Source: Pseudomonas sp. Irchel 3A7
Lineage (GTDB): Bacteria; Pseudomonadota; Gammaproteobacteria; Pseudomonadales; Pseudomonadaceae
Reading direction: 5' to 3'
Length of the DNA stretch: 64,000 bases
Assembly (NCBI RefSeq): GCF_900187565.1
Contig: NZ_FYED01000015.1
Location: 62,001 to 126,000, forward strand
The translations under genes and the position numbers were made by a program. Shown here piece after piece: positions 50,225-59,123 of this stretch; position 1 is the first letter of the stretch, and every line of letters begins with the position of its first letter. The notes under the pieces were generated by a model that made no database searches, was not told the origin of the DNA, and saw nothing but the letters and a program-made list of their open reading frames with translations.

Positions 50225-51151
50225 ATGGCCACCCAACCGCTACCTTCGCTTGAAACCGCTCGCCGCTCGCGCTTTGCCCTGCGTTGGTATGTCTGGCTTT
50301 TGCTGGCGGTTGCCGCTGCCTACGGACTCGCGTTTGCCATGCATTGGGACGACCGTGGCGCACTATGGCTGCAAGAGAGTTTTGAAAGTCCCTCTGAGCG
50401 CCAGGAGAGTGTCTGGCTGCCGGACTATCAGGTGGTGATCGATGCCAAACCGCTGCCGGGCATGGAAAAAGATGAAGCGTCTGACCTGGCCTACGATCCT
50501 CAGAGCAAAACCCTGTATTCGGTGATGGGCAATAAACCGTTTCTGGTCGAGCTGACATTGCAGGGCGATGTGCTGCGCAAGATTCCTCTGGTGGGCTGGA
50601 GCAACCCTGAAGGGGTCACCGTGCTGGGCAACGGTCTGCTGGCGATTGTCGATGAGCGTGACCACTTGCTCACTGTCGTCAAGGTCGAGGCCGATACCCG
50701 TGAACTGAACGTCGCCAATTTCCCGAAGTACGACCTGGGGACTTCGAAAAACCAGAACAAGGCGTTCGAAGCCATCGCCTGGGACTCGCGCAATCAACAG
50801 TTGTTGCTGGGTGAGGAGCGTCCACCGGCGTTGTTTACCTGGAAGAGTGACGGTCAGAAGCTGATTGGCGATAAACAGAAGCTCGCCAGTAACGAGCTGG
50901 ACTTGCGCAATCTGTCAGCCCTGGCGATCGACCCTCGAACCGGCCACACACTGGTCCTGTCCGCCGATTCCCATTTGCTGCTGGAGTTGGACGAAAAGGG
51001 CGAGCAAGTCAGTTTCATGACCCTGCTGCGAGGCTTCAATGGCCTGAAAAAGACCATTCCCCGTGCAGAAGGCGTGGCCCTGGACGAAGCCGGTACACTC
51101 TACATCGTGAGCGAGCCAAACCTGTTTTATCGTTTCGAAAAACAGCGCTGA
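50225..51151 (+). CDS. SdiA-regulated-domain protein, copy 1
   Basis: This 308-residue protein has one N-terminal membrane anchor (about 19-40, WLLLAVAAAYGLAFAM) and a periplasmic beta-propeller-like domain (SdiA-regulated/YjiK type) with repeats such as DLAYDPQSKTLYSVMGNKPF and ALAIDPRTGHTLVLSADSHL. The C-terminus AEGVALDEAGTLYIVSEPN is typical. The start is uncertain: ATG 50225 (TGGA 11 bases upstream) or ATG 50213. Function unknown. The next gene is its paralogue. Confidence 0.82.
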   Translation: MATQPLPSLETARRSRFALRWYVWLLLAVAAAYGLAFAMHWDDRGALWLQESFESPSERQESVWLPDYQVVIDAKPLPGMEKDEASDLAYDPQSKTLYSVMGNKPFLVELTLQGDVLRKIPLVGWSNPEGVTVLGNGLLAIVDERDHLLTVVKVEADTRELNVANFPKYDLGTSKNQNKAFEAIAWDSRNQQLLLGEERPPALFTWKSDGQKLIGDKQKLASNELDLRNLSALAIDPRTGHTLVLSADSHLLLELDEKGEQVSFMTLLRGFNGLKKTIPRAEGVALDEAGTLYIVSEPNLFYRFEKQR

Positions 51152-51159
51152 ACCGATCT

Positions 51160-51205
51160 TGTAGGACTTTCGGCGCTCGATTGTAGGAGCGGGCAACTGG
51201 CCATT
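51160..51205. repeat. Degenerate REP remnant
   Basis: ttgtaggactttcggcgctcgattgtaggagcgggcaactggcc contains two partial REP starts (tgtaggac..., tgtaggagcggg...). It looks like a decayed copy between the two SdiA-regulated-type genes. Confidence 0.45.
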
Positions 51206-51267
51206 AAGCTTTAATTCAGCCAGTCGTGATATTTCATCCGCCTGTTTTGATTCCGAGCCTGCCCCCA

Positions 51268-52194
51268 ATGCGCCGATTTGCCCGCCCCAAACCGCTGATT
51301 CTCATCGTCTCGATGATCGCGTTGATCGCATTGATTGTGTTGATCGCGTTCGGCCAACACCTGCGTCTGTTCGAGCGTGGCTGGTTCAACCTGCGCACGT
51401 TCTGGCAGCCGATGAGTACTCAATCCATTGGCCTGGACCAATATCGGGTAGTGCTGGAGGGGCAGGTCATTGAAGGGCTGGACGACGATGTTTCAGCGCT
51501 GACTTACGACCCGGTGCGCAAAAGCCTGTTTACCGTCACCAACAAGAACGCCGAGCTGATCGAGCTTTCCCTTGATGGCAAGATTGTGCGCCGCATCGCG
51601 CTGGTCGGTTTTGGCGATCCGGAAGCGGTGGAATTCATCAGTGCCGATACCTACGTGATTACGGATGAGCGCGAACAGCGACTGATCAAAATTCATCTGG
51701 AGCCGGACACCACTTTTCTCGATTCCGCCGATGCCGAACAGATGACCCTCGGCGTGCACATGGCTGGCAACAAGGGTTTTGAAGGTCTGGCTTACGATTC
51801 GGCGGGCAAGCGCCTGTTTGTCGCCAAGGAGCGCGACCCGATGCTGATCTACGAAGTGCACGGCTTTCCGCATTTCAATCCAGAAAAATCCTACGCGGTA
51901 CACGTCGTCAACAATCCGAAGCGGGACGCCGGGATGTTCGTGCGCGATCTGTCGAGCCTGCAATACGACGAACGCAGCGGCCACTTGATGGCGCTGTCCG
52001 ATGAGTCGAGGCTGATTCTGGAGCTGGATGTGGACGGGCGACCGCTGAGCACCATGTCGTTGATCAAGGGGCGTCAGGGGCTGCAAAAGACCGTGCCGCA
52101 AGCGGAAGGGATCGCCATGGATGACGACGGCACGATGTACCTGGTGAGTGAGCCGAATCTGTTCTACGTCTTCAAGAAACCGGCACAACCCTGA
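51268..52194 (+). CDS. SdiA-regulated-domain protein, copy 2
   Basis: This 308-residue protein is a paralogue of the preceding one, with a membrane anchor (about 9-28, PLILIVSMIALIALIVLIAF) and the same propeller-like domain (ALTYDPVRKSLFTVTNKNAE, GNKGFEGLAYDSAGKRLFVA, AEGIAMDDDGTMYLVSEPN). ATG 51268 has no good ribosome site; a GTG at 51226 is an alternative start. Copies 1 and 2 are clearly diverged, mostly in surface stretches. Confidence 0.82.
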   Translation: MRRFARPKPLILIVSMIALIALIVLIAFGQHLRLFERGWFNLRTFWQPMSTQSIGLDQYRVVLEGQVIEGLDDDVSALTYDPVRKSLFTVTNKNAELIELSLDGKIVRRIALVGFGDPEAVEFISADTYVITDEREQRLIKIHLEPDTTFLDSADAEQMTLGVHMAGNKGFEGLAYDSAGKRLFVAKERDPMLIYEVHGFPHFNPEKSYAVHVVNNPKRDAGMFVRDLSSLQYDERSGHLMALSDESRLILELDVDGRPLSTMSLIKGRQGLQKTVPQAEGIAMDDDGTMYLVSEPNLFYVFKKPAQP

Positions 52195-52211
52195 CAAGCA
52201 CCCAAAAACAA

Positions 52212-52303
52212 CTGTGGGAGCGAGCCTGCTCGCGAAAGCGGTCTGCCAGTCAACATCTCTATCGACTGACAGGACCCATTCGCGAGCAGGCTCGCTCCCA
52301 CAG
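52212..52303. repeat. REP doublet (type A)
   Basis: Canonical halves; spacer tctgccagtcaacatctcta / tcgactgacaggacc keeps the nested palindrome. It lies between convergent genes. Confidence 0.9.
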
Positions 52304-52322
52304 GTTTATCGGCGTGCCTGGC

Positions 52323-52997
52323 TTACTCGGCGCGCAGGGTTTTCACACCTTCACTGGTCCCCAGCAGCAGCAGATCCGCCGGACGGGCCGCGAACAGGCC
52401 GTTGGTGACCACGCCCACGATCGCATTGATCTGCGTCTCCAGTTCTACTGGATTGGTGATCTGCAGGTTGAACACATCAAGGATGATGTTGCCGTTGTCG
52501 GTCAGCACGCCTTCACGGTAGACCGGGTCGCCGCCAAGCTTCACCAGTTGGCGGGCCACGTGACTGCGGGCCATCGGGATCACTTCCACCGGCAGCGGGA
52601 ACGCGCCGAGTACCGGTACCAGTTTGCTGGCGTCGGCGATGCAGATGAAGGTCTTGGCCACGGCCGCGACAATCTTCTCGCGGGTCAGGGCCGCGCCACC
52701 GCCCTTGATCAGGTTCAGGTGCTCGTCGCTTTCATCGGCGCCATCGACATAGAACTCCAGGTCGCTGACCGTGTTGAGCTCGTACACCGGAATGCCATGG
52801 CCCTTGAGGCGGGCAGCGGTGGCCTCGGAACTGGCGACCGCGCCATCGAAGGCACCCTTGTGTTGCGCCAGGGCATCGATGAAACAGTTGGCGGTGGAGC
52901 CGGTGCCGACCCCGACGATGCTCTTGTCGTCGAGTTTCGGAAGGATGAAGTCGACGGCGGCCTGAGCCACTGCCTGTTTGAGTTGATCCTGGGTCAT
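52323..52997 (-). CDS. rpiA: Ribose-5-phosphate isomerase A
   Basis: RpiA interconverts ribose-5-phosphate and ribulose-5-phosphate in the pentose phosphate pathway. The 224-residue cytoplasmic protein has VGVGTGSTANCFIDAL, SSEATAARLKGHGIPV, FYVDGADESDEHLNLIKGGG (catalytic Asp and Glu) and a central KT-type segment. I chose ATG 52997 after GGAGCCCGC. It is divergent from ilvA. Confidence 0.96.
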   Translation of the reverse strand: MTQDQLKQAVAQAAVDFILPKLDDKSIVGVGTGSTANCFIDALAQHKGAFDGAVASSEATAARLKGHGIPVYELNTVSDLEFYVDGADESDEHLNLIKGGGAALTREKIVAAVAKTFICIADASKLVPVLGAFPLPVEVIPMARSHVARQLVKLGGDPVYREGVLTDNGNIILDVFNLQITNPVELETQINAIVGVVTNGLFAARPADLLLLGTSEGVKTLRAE

Positions 52998-53325
52998 GCG
53001 GGCTCCGAGGTGCCGAAGAGGGGAACGAAAGGCCGGCATTATAGGCCTCGGGGCGGTGAAGGTCATTGCCCGATTGGCGGGCGGCTTTTATTGGCTTTTG
53101 TGGCGAGGGAGCTTGCTCCCGCTCGGCTGCGCAGCAGTCGTAAAAACTGTGTGCACGGTACATCCGAAAGAATGCAGGGGGGGAGCGCTACGCACTCCAG
53201 CGGGAGCAAGCTCCCTCGCCACAGGAAAGTGTCAGGCTGTAAAACCACCTGTTTAGTGTGGTCGTGCGGACAAAAGCCGGGTTAGACTCCGTGGTCCTGC
53301 CCAACCCGCTCAGTGATGCTTTCCG
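52998..53325. other. rpiA-ilvA divergent intergenic region
   Basis: These 328 bp hold the promoters of both genes and one large REP pair (53100-53222). Near the ilvA side 'gttagactccgtggtcctgc' is the only promoter-like sequence and it is weak. I saw no attenuator or leader peptide for ilvA. Confidence 0.5.
53100..53222. repeat. REP doublet (type D: tggcgagggagcttgctcccgc)
   Basis: gtggcgagggagcttgctcc (53100-) and ggagcaagctccctcgccac (to about 53222) are inverted copies about 80 bp apart. This is the only copy of this subtype in the window. The left half is followed by ggctgcgcagcagtcg, a familiar Pseudomonas REP tail. Confidence 0.88.
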
Positions 53326-54840
53326 ATGCTTGAACAGTACGTCAAAAAGATCCTCACCTCGCGCGTTTATGACGTTGCCGTAGAAACCCCATTGCAGACT
53401 GCCCGTCAGCTTTCCGAGCGGCTGGGCAACGAGATTTGGCTCAAGCGTGAAGACTTGCAGCCGGTGTTCTCGTTCAAGATTCGCGGCGCCTACAACAAGC
53501 TGACCCAATTGAGCGATGAAGAGCGCGCCCGTGGCGTGGTTACGGCTTCAGCCGGCAACCACGCGCAAGGCCTGGCCCTGGCGGCGAAGGTATTGGGCGT
53601 GAAGGCGACCATCGTCATGCCCAAGACCACCCCCGAGATCAAGGTCGAAGGCGTGCGTTCGCGTGGTGGCAAAGTGGTGCTGCACGGTGATTCGTTCCCC
53701 GAAGCCCTGGCCTACTCGCTGAAACTGGTCGACGAAAAAGGCTACGTCTACATTCACCCCTATGACGATCCCCATACCATTGCCGGGCAGGGCACGGTGG
53801 CCATGGAGATTTTGCGTCAGCATCCGGGACGCCTGGACGCGATTTTCGTCCCGGTGGGCGGCGGCGGCTTGATTGCCGGCATCGCGGCGTACGTTAAATA
53901 CCTGCGTCCGGATATCAAGATCATCGGCGTCGAGCCGGACGACTCCAATTGCCTGCAGGCCGCCATGGCCGCGGGCGAGCGCGTGGTGCTGCCGACCGTG
54001 GGCATCTTTGCCGACGGCGTGGCGGTGGCCCAGATCGGCCAACACACGTTTGATATCTGCAAGGATCATGTCGATGAAATCATCACTGTAAGCACCGACG
54101 AAATCTGCGCGGCGATCAAGGACATCTACGACGATACCCGCTCGATCACCGAACCTGCCGGCGCCCTGGGCGTGGCCGGGATCAAAAAGTATGTCGAACA
54201 GCACGGCATCACCGGGCACACGTTGGTGGCCATCGACTCCGGTGCCAACGTCAACTTCGATCGCCTGCGCCACGTGGCCGAGCGCGCCGAACTGGGCGAG
54301 GGCCGCGAAGCCATCATCGCCGTGACCATCCCCGAAAAACCGGGCAGCTTCAAGGCGTTCTGCGAAGCCATCGGCAAGCGCCAGATCACTGAATTCAACT
54401 ACCGCTACAACACCGGCAGCGAAGCGCACATCTTCGTTGGCGTGCAGACGCACCCCGACACCGACCCCCGCAGTGCATTGATCACCAGTCTCGGTGATCA
54501 GGGCTTCCCGGTGGTCGACCTGACCGACAACGAACTGGCCAAGTTGCACATCCGTCACATGGTCGGCGGTCGCGCGGCGCATGTGGTGGATGAGGTGATT
54601 CTGCGTTTCGAATTCCCGGAGCGTCCGGGAGCGCTGTTCAACTTCCTCAACAAGCTGGGTGGGCGCTGGAACATCTCGATGTTCCACTACCGCAATCATG
54701 GTGCGGCGGATGGCCGCGTGGTCGCGGGGCTGCAGGTGCCTCACGATGAACGCCACCTAGTGCCGGCGGCGCTGGAGGAAATCGGCTACCCGTACTGGGA
54801 TGAAAGCGACAACCCGGCCTATCAACTGTTTCTTGGCTGA
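53326..54840 (+). CDS. ilvA: Threonine ammonia-lyase (biosynthetic)
   Basis: IlvA deaminates threonine to 2-oxobutyrate for isoleucine synthesis. The 504-residue PLP enzyme has K51 in FSFKIRGAYNK, the TASAGNHAQGLALAAK motif, the glycine-rich PVGGGGLIAG phosphate loop, and two C-terminal ACT-like regulatory domains (about 330-405 and 425-500) for isoleucine and valine control. ATG 53326 has no strong ribosome site. It is divergent from rpiA. Confidence 0.96.
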   Translation: MLEQYVKKILTSRVYDVAVETPLQTARQLSERLGNEIWLKREDLQPVFSFKIRGAYNKLTQLSDEERARGVVTASAGNHAQGLALAAKVLGVKATIVMPKTTPEIKVEGVRSRGGKVVLHGDSFPEALAYSLKLVDEKGYVYIHPYDDPHTIAGQGTVAMEILRQHPGRLDAIFVPVGGGGLIAGIAAYVKYLRPDIKIIGVEPDDSNCLQAAMAAGERVVLPTVGIFADGVAVAQIGQHTFDICKDHVDEIITVSTDEICAAIKDIYDDTRSITEPAGALGVAGIKKYVEQHGITGHTLVAIDSGANVNFDRLRHVAERAELGEGREAIIAVTIPEKPGSFKAFCEAIGKRQITEFNYRYNTGSEAHIFVGVQTHPDTDPRSALITSLGDQGFPVVDLTDNELAKLHIRHMVGGRAAHVVDEVILRFEFPERPGALFNFLNKLGGRWNISMFHYRNHGAADGRVVAGLQVPHDERHLVPAALEEIGYPYWDESDNPAYQLFLG

Positions 54841-54879
54841 ACGGCTACGCTGATGGGCATGGCTTAAGGAAATCGAATC

Positions 54880-55305
54880 ATGGAAACGTTAACGGCCCTG
54901 AAAGCGGCGCACATGGTGGCCACGGTGGTGGTGCTGTTGTGTGCGCTGGGTCTGGGGATCTGGGTCTGGCGGACCCGGCGTAATGGCGATGCAACGGCGG
55001 CAAGCCGCACGCTGCAACGGCCGCGCGTGTTCATCTGGCTGTTGATGGGGCTCACGCTGCTGAGCATGCCGTTTACAGGCTGGTGGATGGTGCACCTGGT
55101 GGGCTGGCCGTTGGGGCAGACCTGGCTGCTGGCGTCGAGCGTGCTCTACACCGTGGCGGCGCTGGCGTGGTTCTGGTTGCTGGTGCGACTGAACAAAGTG
55201 CGCAAGACGCCGGGTGCCGTGGGCAAGTTTACCTTTGCCCTGGCGTTGTTCAGTTTTGTTTGCTTTGTCGCGATTGCGGGCTTGATGGGCGCTAAACCAG
55301 TTTAA
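54880..55305 (+). CDS. DUF2269-like integral membrane protein
   Basis: This 141-residue protein has four predicted membrane segments (about 8-29, 49-69, 79-101 and 115-137) and a short basic loop (RTRRNGDATAASRTLQRPR). It resembles the DUF2269 group of small membrane proteins; no function is known. ATG 54880 follows AAGGA. It lies 39 bp after ilvA and may be cotranscribed. Confidence 0.75.
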   Translation: METLTALKAAHMVATVVVLLCALGLGIWVWRTRRNGDATAASRTLQRPRVFIWLLMGLTLLSMPFTGWWMVHLVGWPLGQTWLLASSVLYTVAALAWFWLLVRLNKVRKTPGAVGKFTFALALFSFVCFVAIAGLMGAKPV

Positions 55306-55327
55306 CCCTGCAAACCGAGTTGTCCCA

Positions 55328-55404
55328 TTCGCGAGCAGGCTCGCTCCCACAGGGAAGTTTGTGCTGGTCACACATCCACTGTGGGAGCGAGCCTGCTCGC
55401 GAAA
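55328..55404. repeat. REP doublet (type A, outward order)
   Basis: ttcgcgagcaggctcgctcc and ggagcgagcctgctcgcgaa with a 29-bp spacer; found between convergent genes. Confidence 0.88.
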
Positions 55405-55410
55405 GCGATT

Positions 55411-56067
55411 TCAATCGCGCAACGAAATCACCGGCCAGCCGCGCTTCTCGGCTTCGGCGCGCAAGTTGGGATCCGGATCGACCGCAATCGGATTCGTCAC
55501 CTGCTCCAGCAACGGCAGATCATTCATCGAATCGCTGTAGAAGTAGCTGTTCTCCAGGTTATGCCCGGTCTCTTCCAGCCAACGATTCAACCGCGTCACC
55601 TTGCCTTCACGGAAACACGGCACATCAGTGCTGCGCCCGGTATAGCGACCATCGAGCATTTCACATTCGGTGGCGATCAGGGTTTCGACACCCAGGCGCT
55701 GCGCAATGGGGCCTGTGACGAAGCGGTTGGTGGCGGTGATGATCACCAGTTTGTCGCCGGCATCGCGGTGTTTGGCCAACAGTTCGATGGCCTTGGGCAG
55801 CACGATCGGTTCGATGCAATCGCGCATGTAGTCGCGGTGCCATAGATCCAGCGTGGCCATTTCGGTGCGGCCGAGGACTTCCAGGCAGAAGTTCAGGTAG
55901 GCGTCGTTATCCAGCTTGCCCGCCAGGTAATCCTGATAGAACTCGTCGTTGCGTGTCTTGTAGGCAACGGCGTCGAGGAGGCCGCGCTCACAAAGGTAGT
56001 CGCCCCAGGCGTGGTCGCTGTCGCCGCCCAGAAGCGTGTTGTCCAAGTCGAATAAAGCCAGCCGCAT
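55411..56067 (-). CDS. HAD-family phosphatase (HAD-IB, SerB-like)
   Basis: This 218-residue cytoplasmic phosphatase has motif I DLDNTLLGGDS (D8, D10), motif II ITATN (about 108), motif III lysine in REGKVTRL, and motif IV YSDSMNDLPLLEQV. The cap is the helical C1 type (WGDYLCERGLLDAVAYKTRN). An orthologue at this position in P. aeruginosa has, to my memory, been reported as a histidinol-phosphate phosphatase; the sequence alone allows several phosphomonoesters. It is divergent from rppH. Confidence 0.87.
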   Translation of the reverse strand: MRLALFDLDNTLLGGDSDHAWGDYLCERGLLDAVAYKTRNDEFYQDYLAGKLDNDAYLNFCLEVLGRTEMATLDLWHRDYMRDCIEPIVLPKAIELLAKHRDAGDKLVIITATNRFVTGPIAQRLGVETLIATECEMLDGRYTGRSTDVPCFREGKVTRLNRWLEETGHNLENSYFYSDSMNDLPLLEQVTNPIAVDPDPNLRAEAEKRGWPVISLRD

Positions 56068-56210
56068 TGCAGTTACTCGCTGAAAAGTCTGTAGAAAGGC
56101 GTCCAGAATACGGACTTTTCACAAGAGTGCACATAACGTAGTCCGGCGCGTTGCTGCCCTCACAACCTTTGTGGAACAATGCGGCGACATGCGTTTGCGA
56201 GGTTGTTGCC

Positions 56211-56690
56211 GTGATCGACCCCGATGGTTTCCGTCCTAATGTCGGGATCATTCTTACGAATGATGCCGGCCAGGTGCTATGGGCTCGCCGTATCAATCAA
56301 GATGCCTGGCAGTTTCCTCAAGGCGGGATCAACCCCCAGGAGACGCCGGAAGACGCCTTGTACCGCGAGTTGAACGAAGAAGTGGGCCTGGAGCGCGAAG
56401 ATGTTGAAATACTCGCCTGCACCCGGGGCTGGTTGCGTTATCGTTTGCCGCAACGTCTGGTCAGGACCCACAGCCAACCGCTGTGCATCGGCCAGAAACA
56501 GAAATGGTTTCTCCTGCGCCTGGTCTCCAACGAGCAGCGGGTGCGGATGGATTTGACCGGTAAACCGGAATTCGATGGCTGGCGTTGGGTCAGCTATTGG
56601 TATCCGTTGGGCCAGGTGGTGACATTCAAGCGCGAGGTATATCGCCGCGCTCTCAAAGAGCTTGCCCCGCGCCTTTTAGCGCGCGACTGA
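56211..56690 (+). CDS. rppH: RNA pyrophosphohydrolase (Nudix)
   Basis: RppH removes pyrophosphate from the 5' end of mRNA and starts decay. The 159-residue protein begins (f)M-IDPDGFRPNVGIILTND, with WQFPQGGINPQETPEDA and the Nudix box spanning about residues 38-60 (Glu pair in RELNEEVGL). The start is GTG 56211 with GAGG 9 bases upstream; the longer frame lacks family similarity. ptsP starts 22 bp later, a conserved pair. Confidence 0.95.
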   Translation: MIDPDGFRPNVGIILTNDAGQVLWARRINQDAWQFPQGGINPQETPEDALYRELNEEVGLEREDVEILACTRGWLRYRLPQRLVRTHSQPLCIGQKQKWFLLRLVSNEQRVRMDLTGKPEFDGWRWVSYWYPLGQVVTFKREVYRRALKELAPRLLARD

Positions 56691-56712
56691 CGACGGAGTT
56701 CGACCCCGAGCC

Positions 56713-58992
56713 ATGCTCAATACGCTGCGCAAGATCGTCCAGGAAGTTAACTCCGCCAAGGATCTCAAGGCGGCGTTGGGGATTATTGTGTTGCGCGTCA
56801 AAGAGGCCATGGGCAGCCAGGTCTGCTCGGTCTACCTGCTCGATCCCGAGACCAACCGTTTCGTGCTGATGGCCACCGAGGGCTTGAACAAGCGCTCGAT
56901 CGGCAAGGTCAGCATGGCCCCCAATGAAGGTCTGGTCGGCCTGGTCGGCACGCGTGAAGAACCCCTGAACCTCGAAAACGCCGCGGATCACCCGCGCTAC
57001 CGCTACTTTGCCGAAACCGGCGAGGAGCGCTACGCCTCGTTCCTCGGGGCGCCGATCATCCACCACCGTCGCGTCGTCGGCGTGTTGGTCATTCAGCAGA
57101 AAGAACGCCGCCAGTTCGATGAAGGTGAAGAAGCCTTCCTCGTGACCATGAGCGCGCAACTCGCCGGGGTTATCGCCCACGCCGAGGCCACCGGTTCGAT
57201 CCGTGGCCTGGGCCGTCAGGGCAAAGGGATTCAGGAAGCCAAGTTCGTCGGCGTGCCGGGCTCACCAGGTGCGGCGGTCGGCACCGCGGTGGTCATGCTG
57301 CCACCGGCCGACCTGGATGTGGTTCCCGACAAGACCATCAGCGACATTGAAGCCGAACTCGGGTTGTTCAAGACCGCGATCGAAGGTGTGCGCGCTGACA
57401 TGCGCACCCTGTCCGCCAAGCTCGCCACGCAGTTGCGCCCTGAAGAGCGCGCGCTGTTCGACGTCTACCTGATGATGCTCGCCGACGAGGCGTTGGGCAG
57501 CGAAGTGACCACCGTGATCAAGACCGGGCAGTGGGCCCAGGGCGCCTTGCGCCAGGTGGTCACCGATCACGTCAACCGTTTCGAGCTGATGGACGACGCT
57601 TACCTGCGTGAGCGTGCATCGGACGTCAAGGACCTGGGGCGTCGCCTGCTCGCGTACTTGCAGGAAGAGCGTCAGCAAACCCTGGTCTACCCCGACAACA
57701 CCATTCTGGTCAGCGAAGAGCTGACGCCGGCGATGCTCGGCGAGGTCCCGGAGGGCAAGCTGGCCGGTCTGGTTTCAGTACTCGGCTCCGGCAACTCCCA
57801 CGTGGCGATCCTGGCACGCGCCATGGGCATCCCGACGGTGATGGGCCTGGTCGACCTGCCGTACTCCAAGGTCGACGGCATCCAGATGATCGTCGACGGC
57901 TACCACGGCGAGGTCTATACCAACCCGAGCGACGTGCTGCGCAAGCAGTTCGCCGAAATCGTCGAGGAAGAAAAACAACTGGCCCTGGGGCTCGATGCGC
58001 TGCGCGATCTGCCCTGCATCACGGTCGATGGGCATCGCATGCCGTTGTGGGTCAACACCGGCCTGCTGGCGGACGTGGCGCGGGCACAGAAGCGCGGCGC
58101 CGAAGGTGTCGGCCTGTACCGTACCGAAGTGCCGTTCATGATCAACCAGCGTTTCCCGAGTGAAAAGGAACAGCTGGCGATCTACCGCGAGCAGCTCGCC
58201 GCGTTCCACCCGCAACCGGTGACCATGCGTACCCTGGACATCGGCGGCGACAAGTCGCTGTCGTACTTCCCGATCAAGGAAGACAACCCGTTCCTCGGCT
58301 GGCGCGGCATACGCGTGACCCTGGACCACCCGGAAATCTTCCTGGTGCAGACCCGTGCCATGCTCAAGGCCAGTGAAGGCCTGAACAACCTGCGGATTCT
58401 GCTGCCGATGATCTCCGGCACCCATGAACTGGAAGAGGCCTTGCACCTGATCCACCGGGCTTGGGGTGAAGTGCGCGACGAAGGCTGCGACGTGCCGATG
58501 CCGCCGGTTGGCGTGATGATCGAGATTCCGGCGGCGGTGTACCAGACCAAGGAACTGGCGCGGCAGGTGGACTTCCTGTCGGTCGGCTCCAACGACCTGA
58601 CCCAGTATCTGCTGGCCGTGGACCGAAACAACCCGCGGGTGGCCGACCTCTACGACTACCTGCACCCGGCGGTGCTGCAAGCCCTGCAAACCGTGGTGCG
58701 TGACGCCCATGCCGAAGGCAAGCCGGTGAGTATCTGCGGCGAGATGGCCGGTGATCCGGCGGCGGCCGTGCTGTTGATGGCGATGGGTTTCGACAGCTTG
58801 TCGATGAACGCCACCAACTTGCCGAAAGTGAAGTGGATGTTGCGCCAGATCAACCTGAGCAAGGCCAGGGAATTACTGGCTGAGCTGATGACCATCGACA
58901 ACCCGCAAGTGATCCACAGCTCGCTGCAACTGGCGCTGAAGAACCTCGGGTTGGCGCGGATGATCAATCCGGCGGCGATCAAGCCCCACTGA
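56713..58992 (+). CDS. ptsP: Phosphoenolpyruvate-protein phosphotransferase of the nitrogen PTS
   Basis: PtsP (EI-Ntr) takes phosphate from PEP and passes it to NPr in the regulatory nitrogen phosphotransferase system. It is 759 residues. An N-terminal GAF domain (about 1-160; VCSVYLLDPETNRFVLMATE) is followed by an EI domain with the phosphorylated H363 in GSGNSHVAILARAMGIPTVM, then the PEP-binding TIM barrel (about 420-735) with GLYRTEVPFM, DIGGDKSLSYFPI, the SVGSNDLTQYLLAVDRNNP signature and a cysteine in VSICGEMAGDP. ATG 56713 has only a weak site, consistent with coupling to rppH. Confidence 0.96.
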   Translation: MLNTLRKIVQEVNSAKDLKAALGIIVLRVKEAMGSQVCSVYLLDPETNRFVLMATEGLNKRSIGKVSMAPNEGLVGLVGTREEPLNLENAADHPRYRYFAETGEERYASFLGAPIIHHRRVVGVLVIQQKERRQFDEGEEAFLVTMSAQLAGVIAHAEATGSIRGLGRQGKGIQEAKFVGVPGSPGAAVGTAVVMLPPADLDVVPDKTISDIEAELGLFKTAIEGVRADMRTLSAKLATQLRPEERALFDVYLMMLADEALGSEVTTVIKTGQWAQGALRQVVTDHVNRFELMDDAYLRERASDVKDLGRRLLAYLQEERQQTLVYPDNTILVSEELTPAMLGEVPEGKLAGLVSVLGSGNSHVAILARAMGIPTVMGLVDLPYSKVDGIQMIVDGYHGEVYTNPSDVLRKQFAEIVEEEKQLALGLDALRDLPCITVDGHRMPLWVNTGLLADVARAQKRGAEGVGLYRTEVPFMINQRFPSEKEQLAIYREQLAAFHPQPVTMRTLDIGGDKSLSYFPIKEDNPFLGWRGIRVTLDHPEIFLVQTRAMLKASEGLNNLRILLPMISGTHELEEALHLIHRAWGEVRDEGCDVPMPPVGVMIEIPAAVYQTKELARQVDFLSVGSNDLTQYLLAVDRNNPRVADLYDYLHPAVLQALQTVVRDAHAEGKPVSICGEMAGDPAAAVLLMAMGFDSLSMNATNLPKVKWMLRQINLSKARELLAELMTIDNPQVIHSSLQLALKNLGLARMINPAAIKPH

Positions 58993-59007
58993 ATCCGCGG
59001 CGCCCCC

Positions 59008-59100
59008 TTCGCGAGCAGGCTCGCTCCCACACTTGATCTTCAATGTTCACAAATCCTGTGTTCACCGAAGATCCCTGTGGGAGCGAGCCTGCTCGCGAAG
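59008..59100. repeat. REP doublet (type A, outward order)
   Basis: tcgcgagcaggctcgctccc / gggagcgagcctgctcgcga with a 45-bp spacer unrelated to the usual one. It lies between convergent genes. Confidence 0.88.
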
Positions 59101-59123
59101 AGGTCCGAGCTGACAGCAACGAT

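Noticed and set aside
53000..53325. Leader peptide or attenuator for ilvA
   Set aside because: I found no short ORF rich in Ile, Val, Leu or Thr codons and no hairpin with a T tract near the ilvA start.
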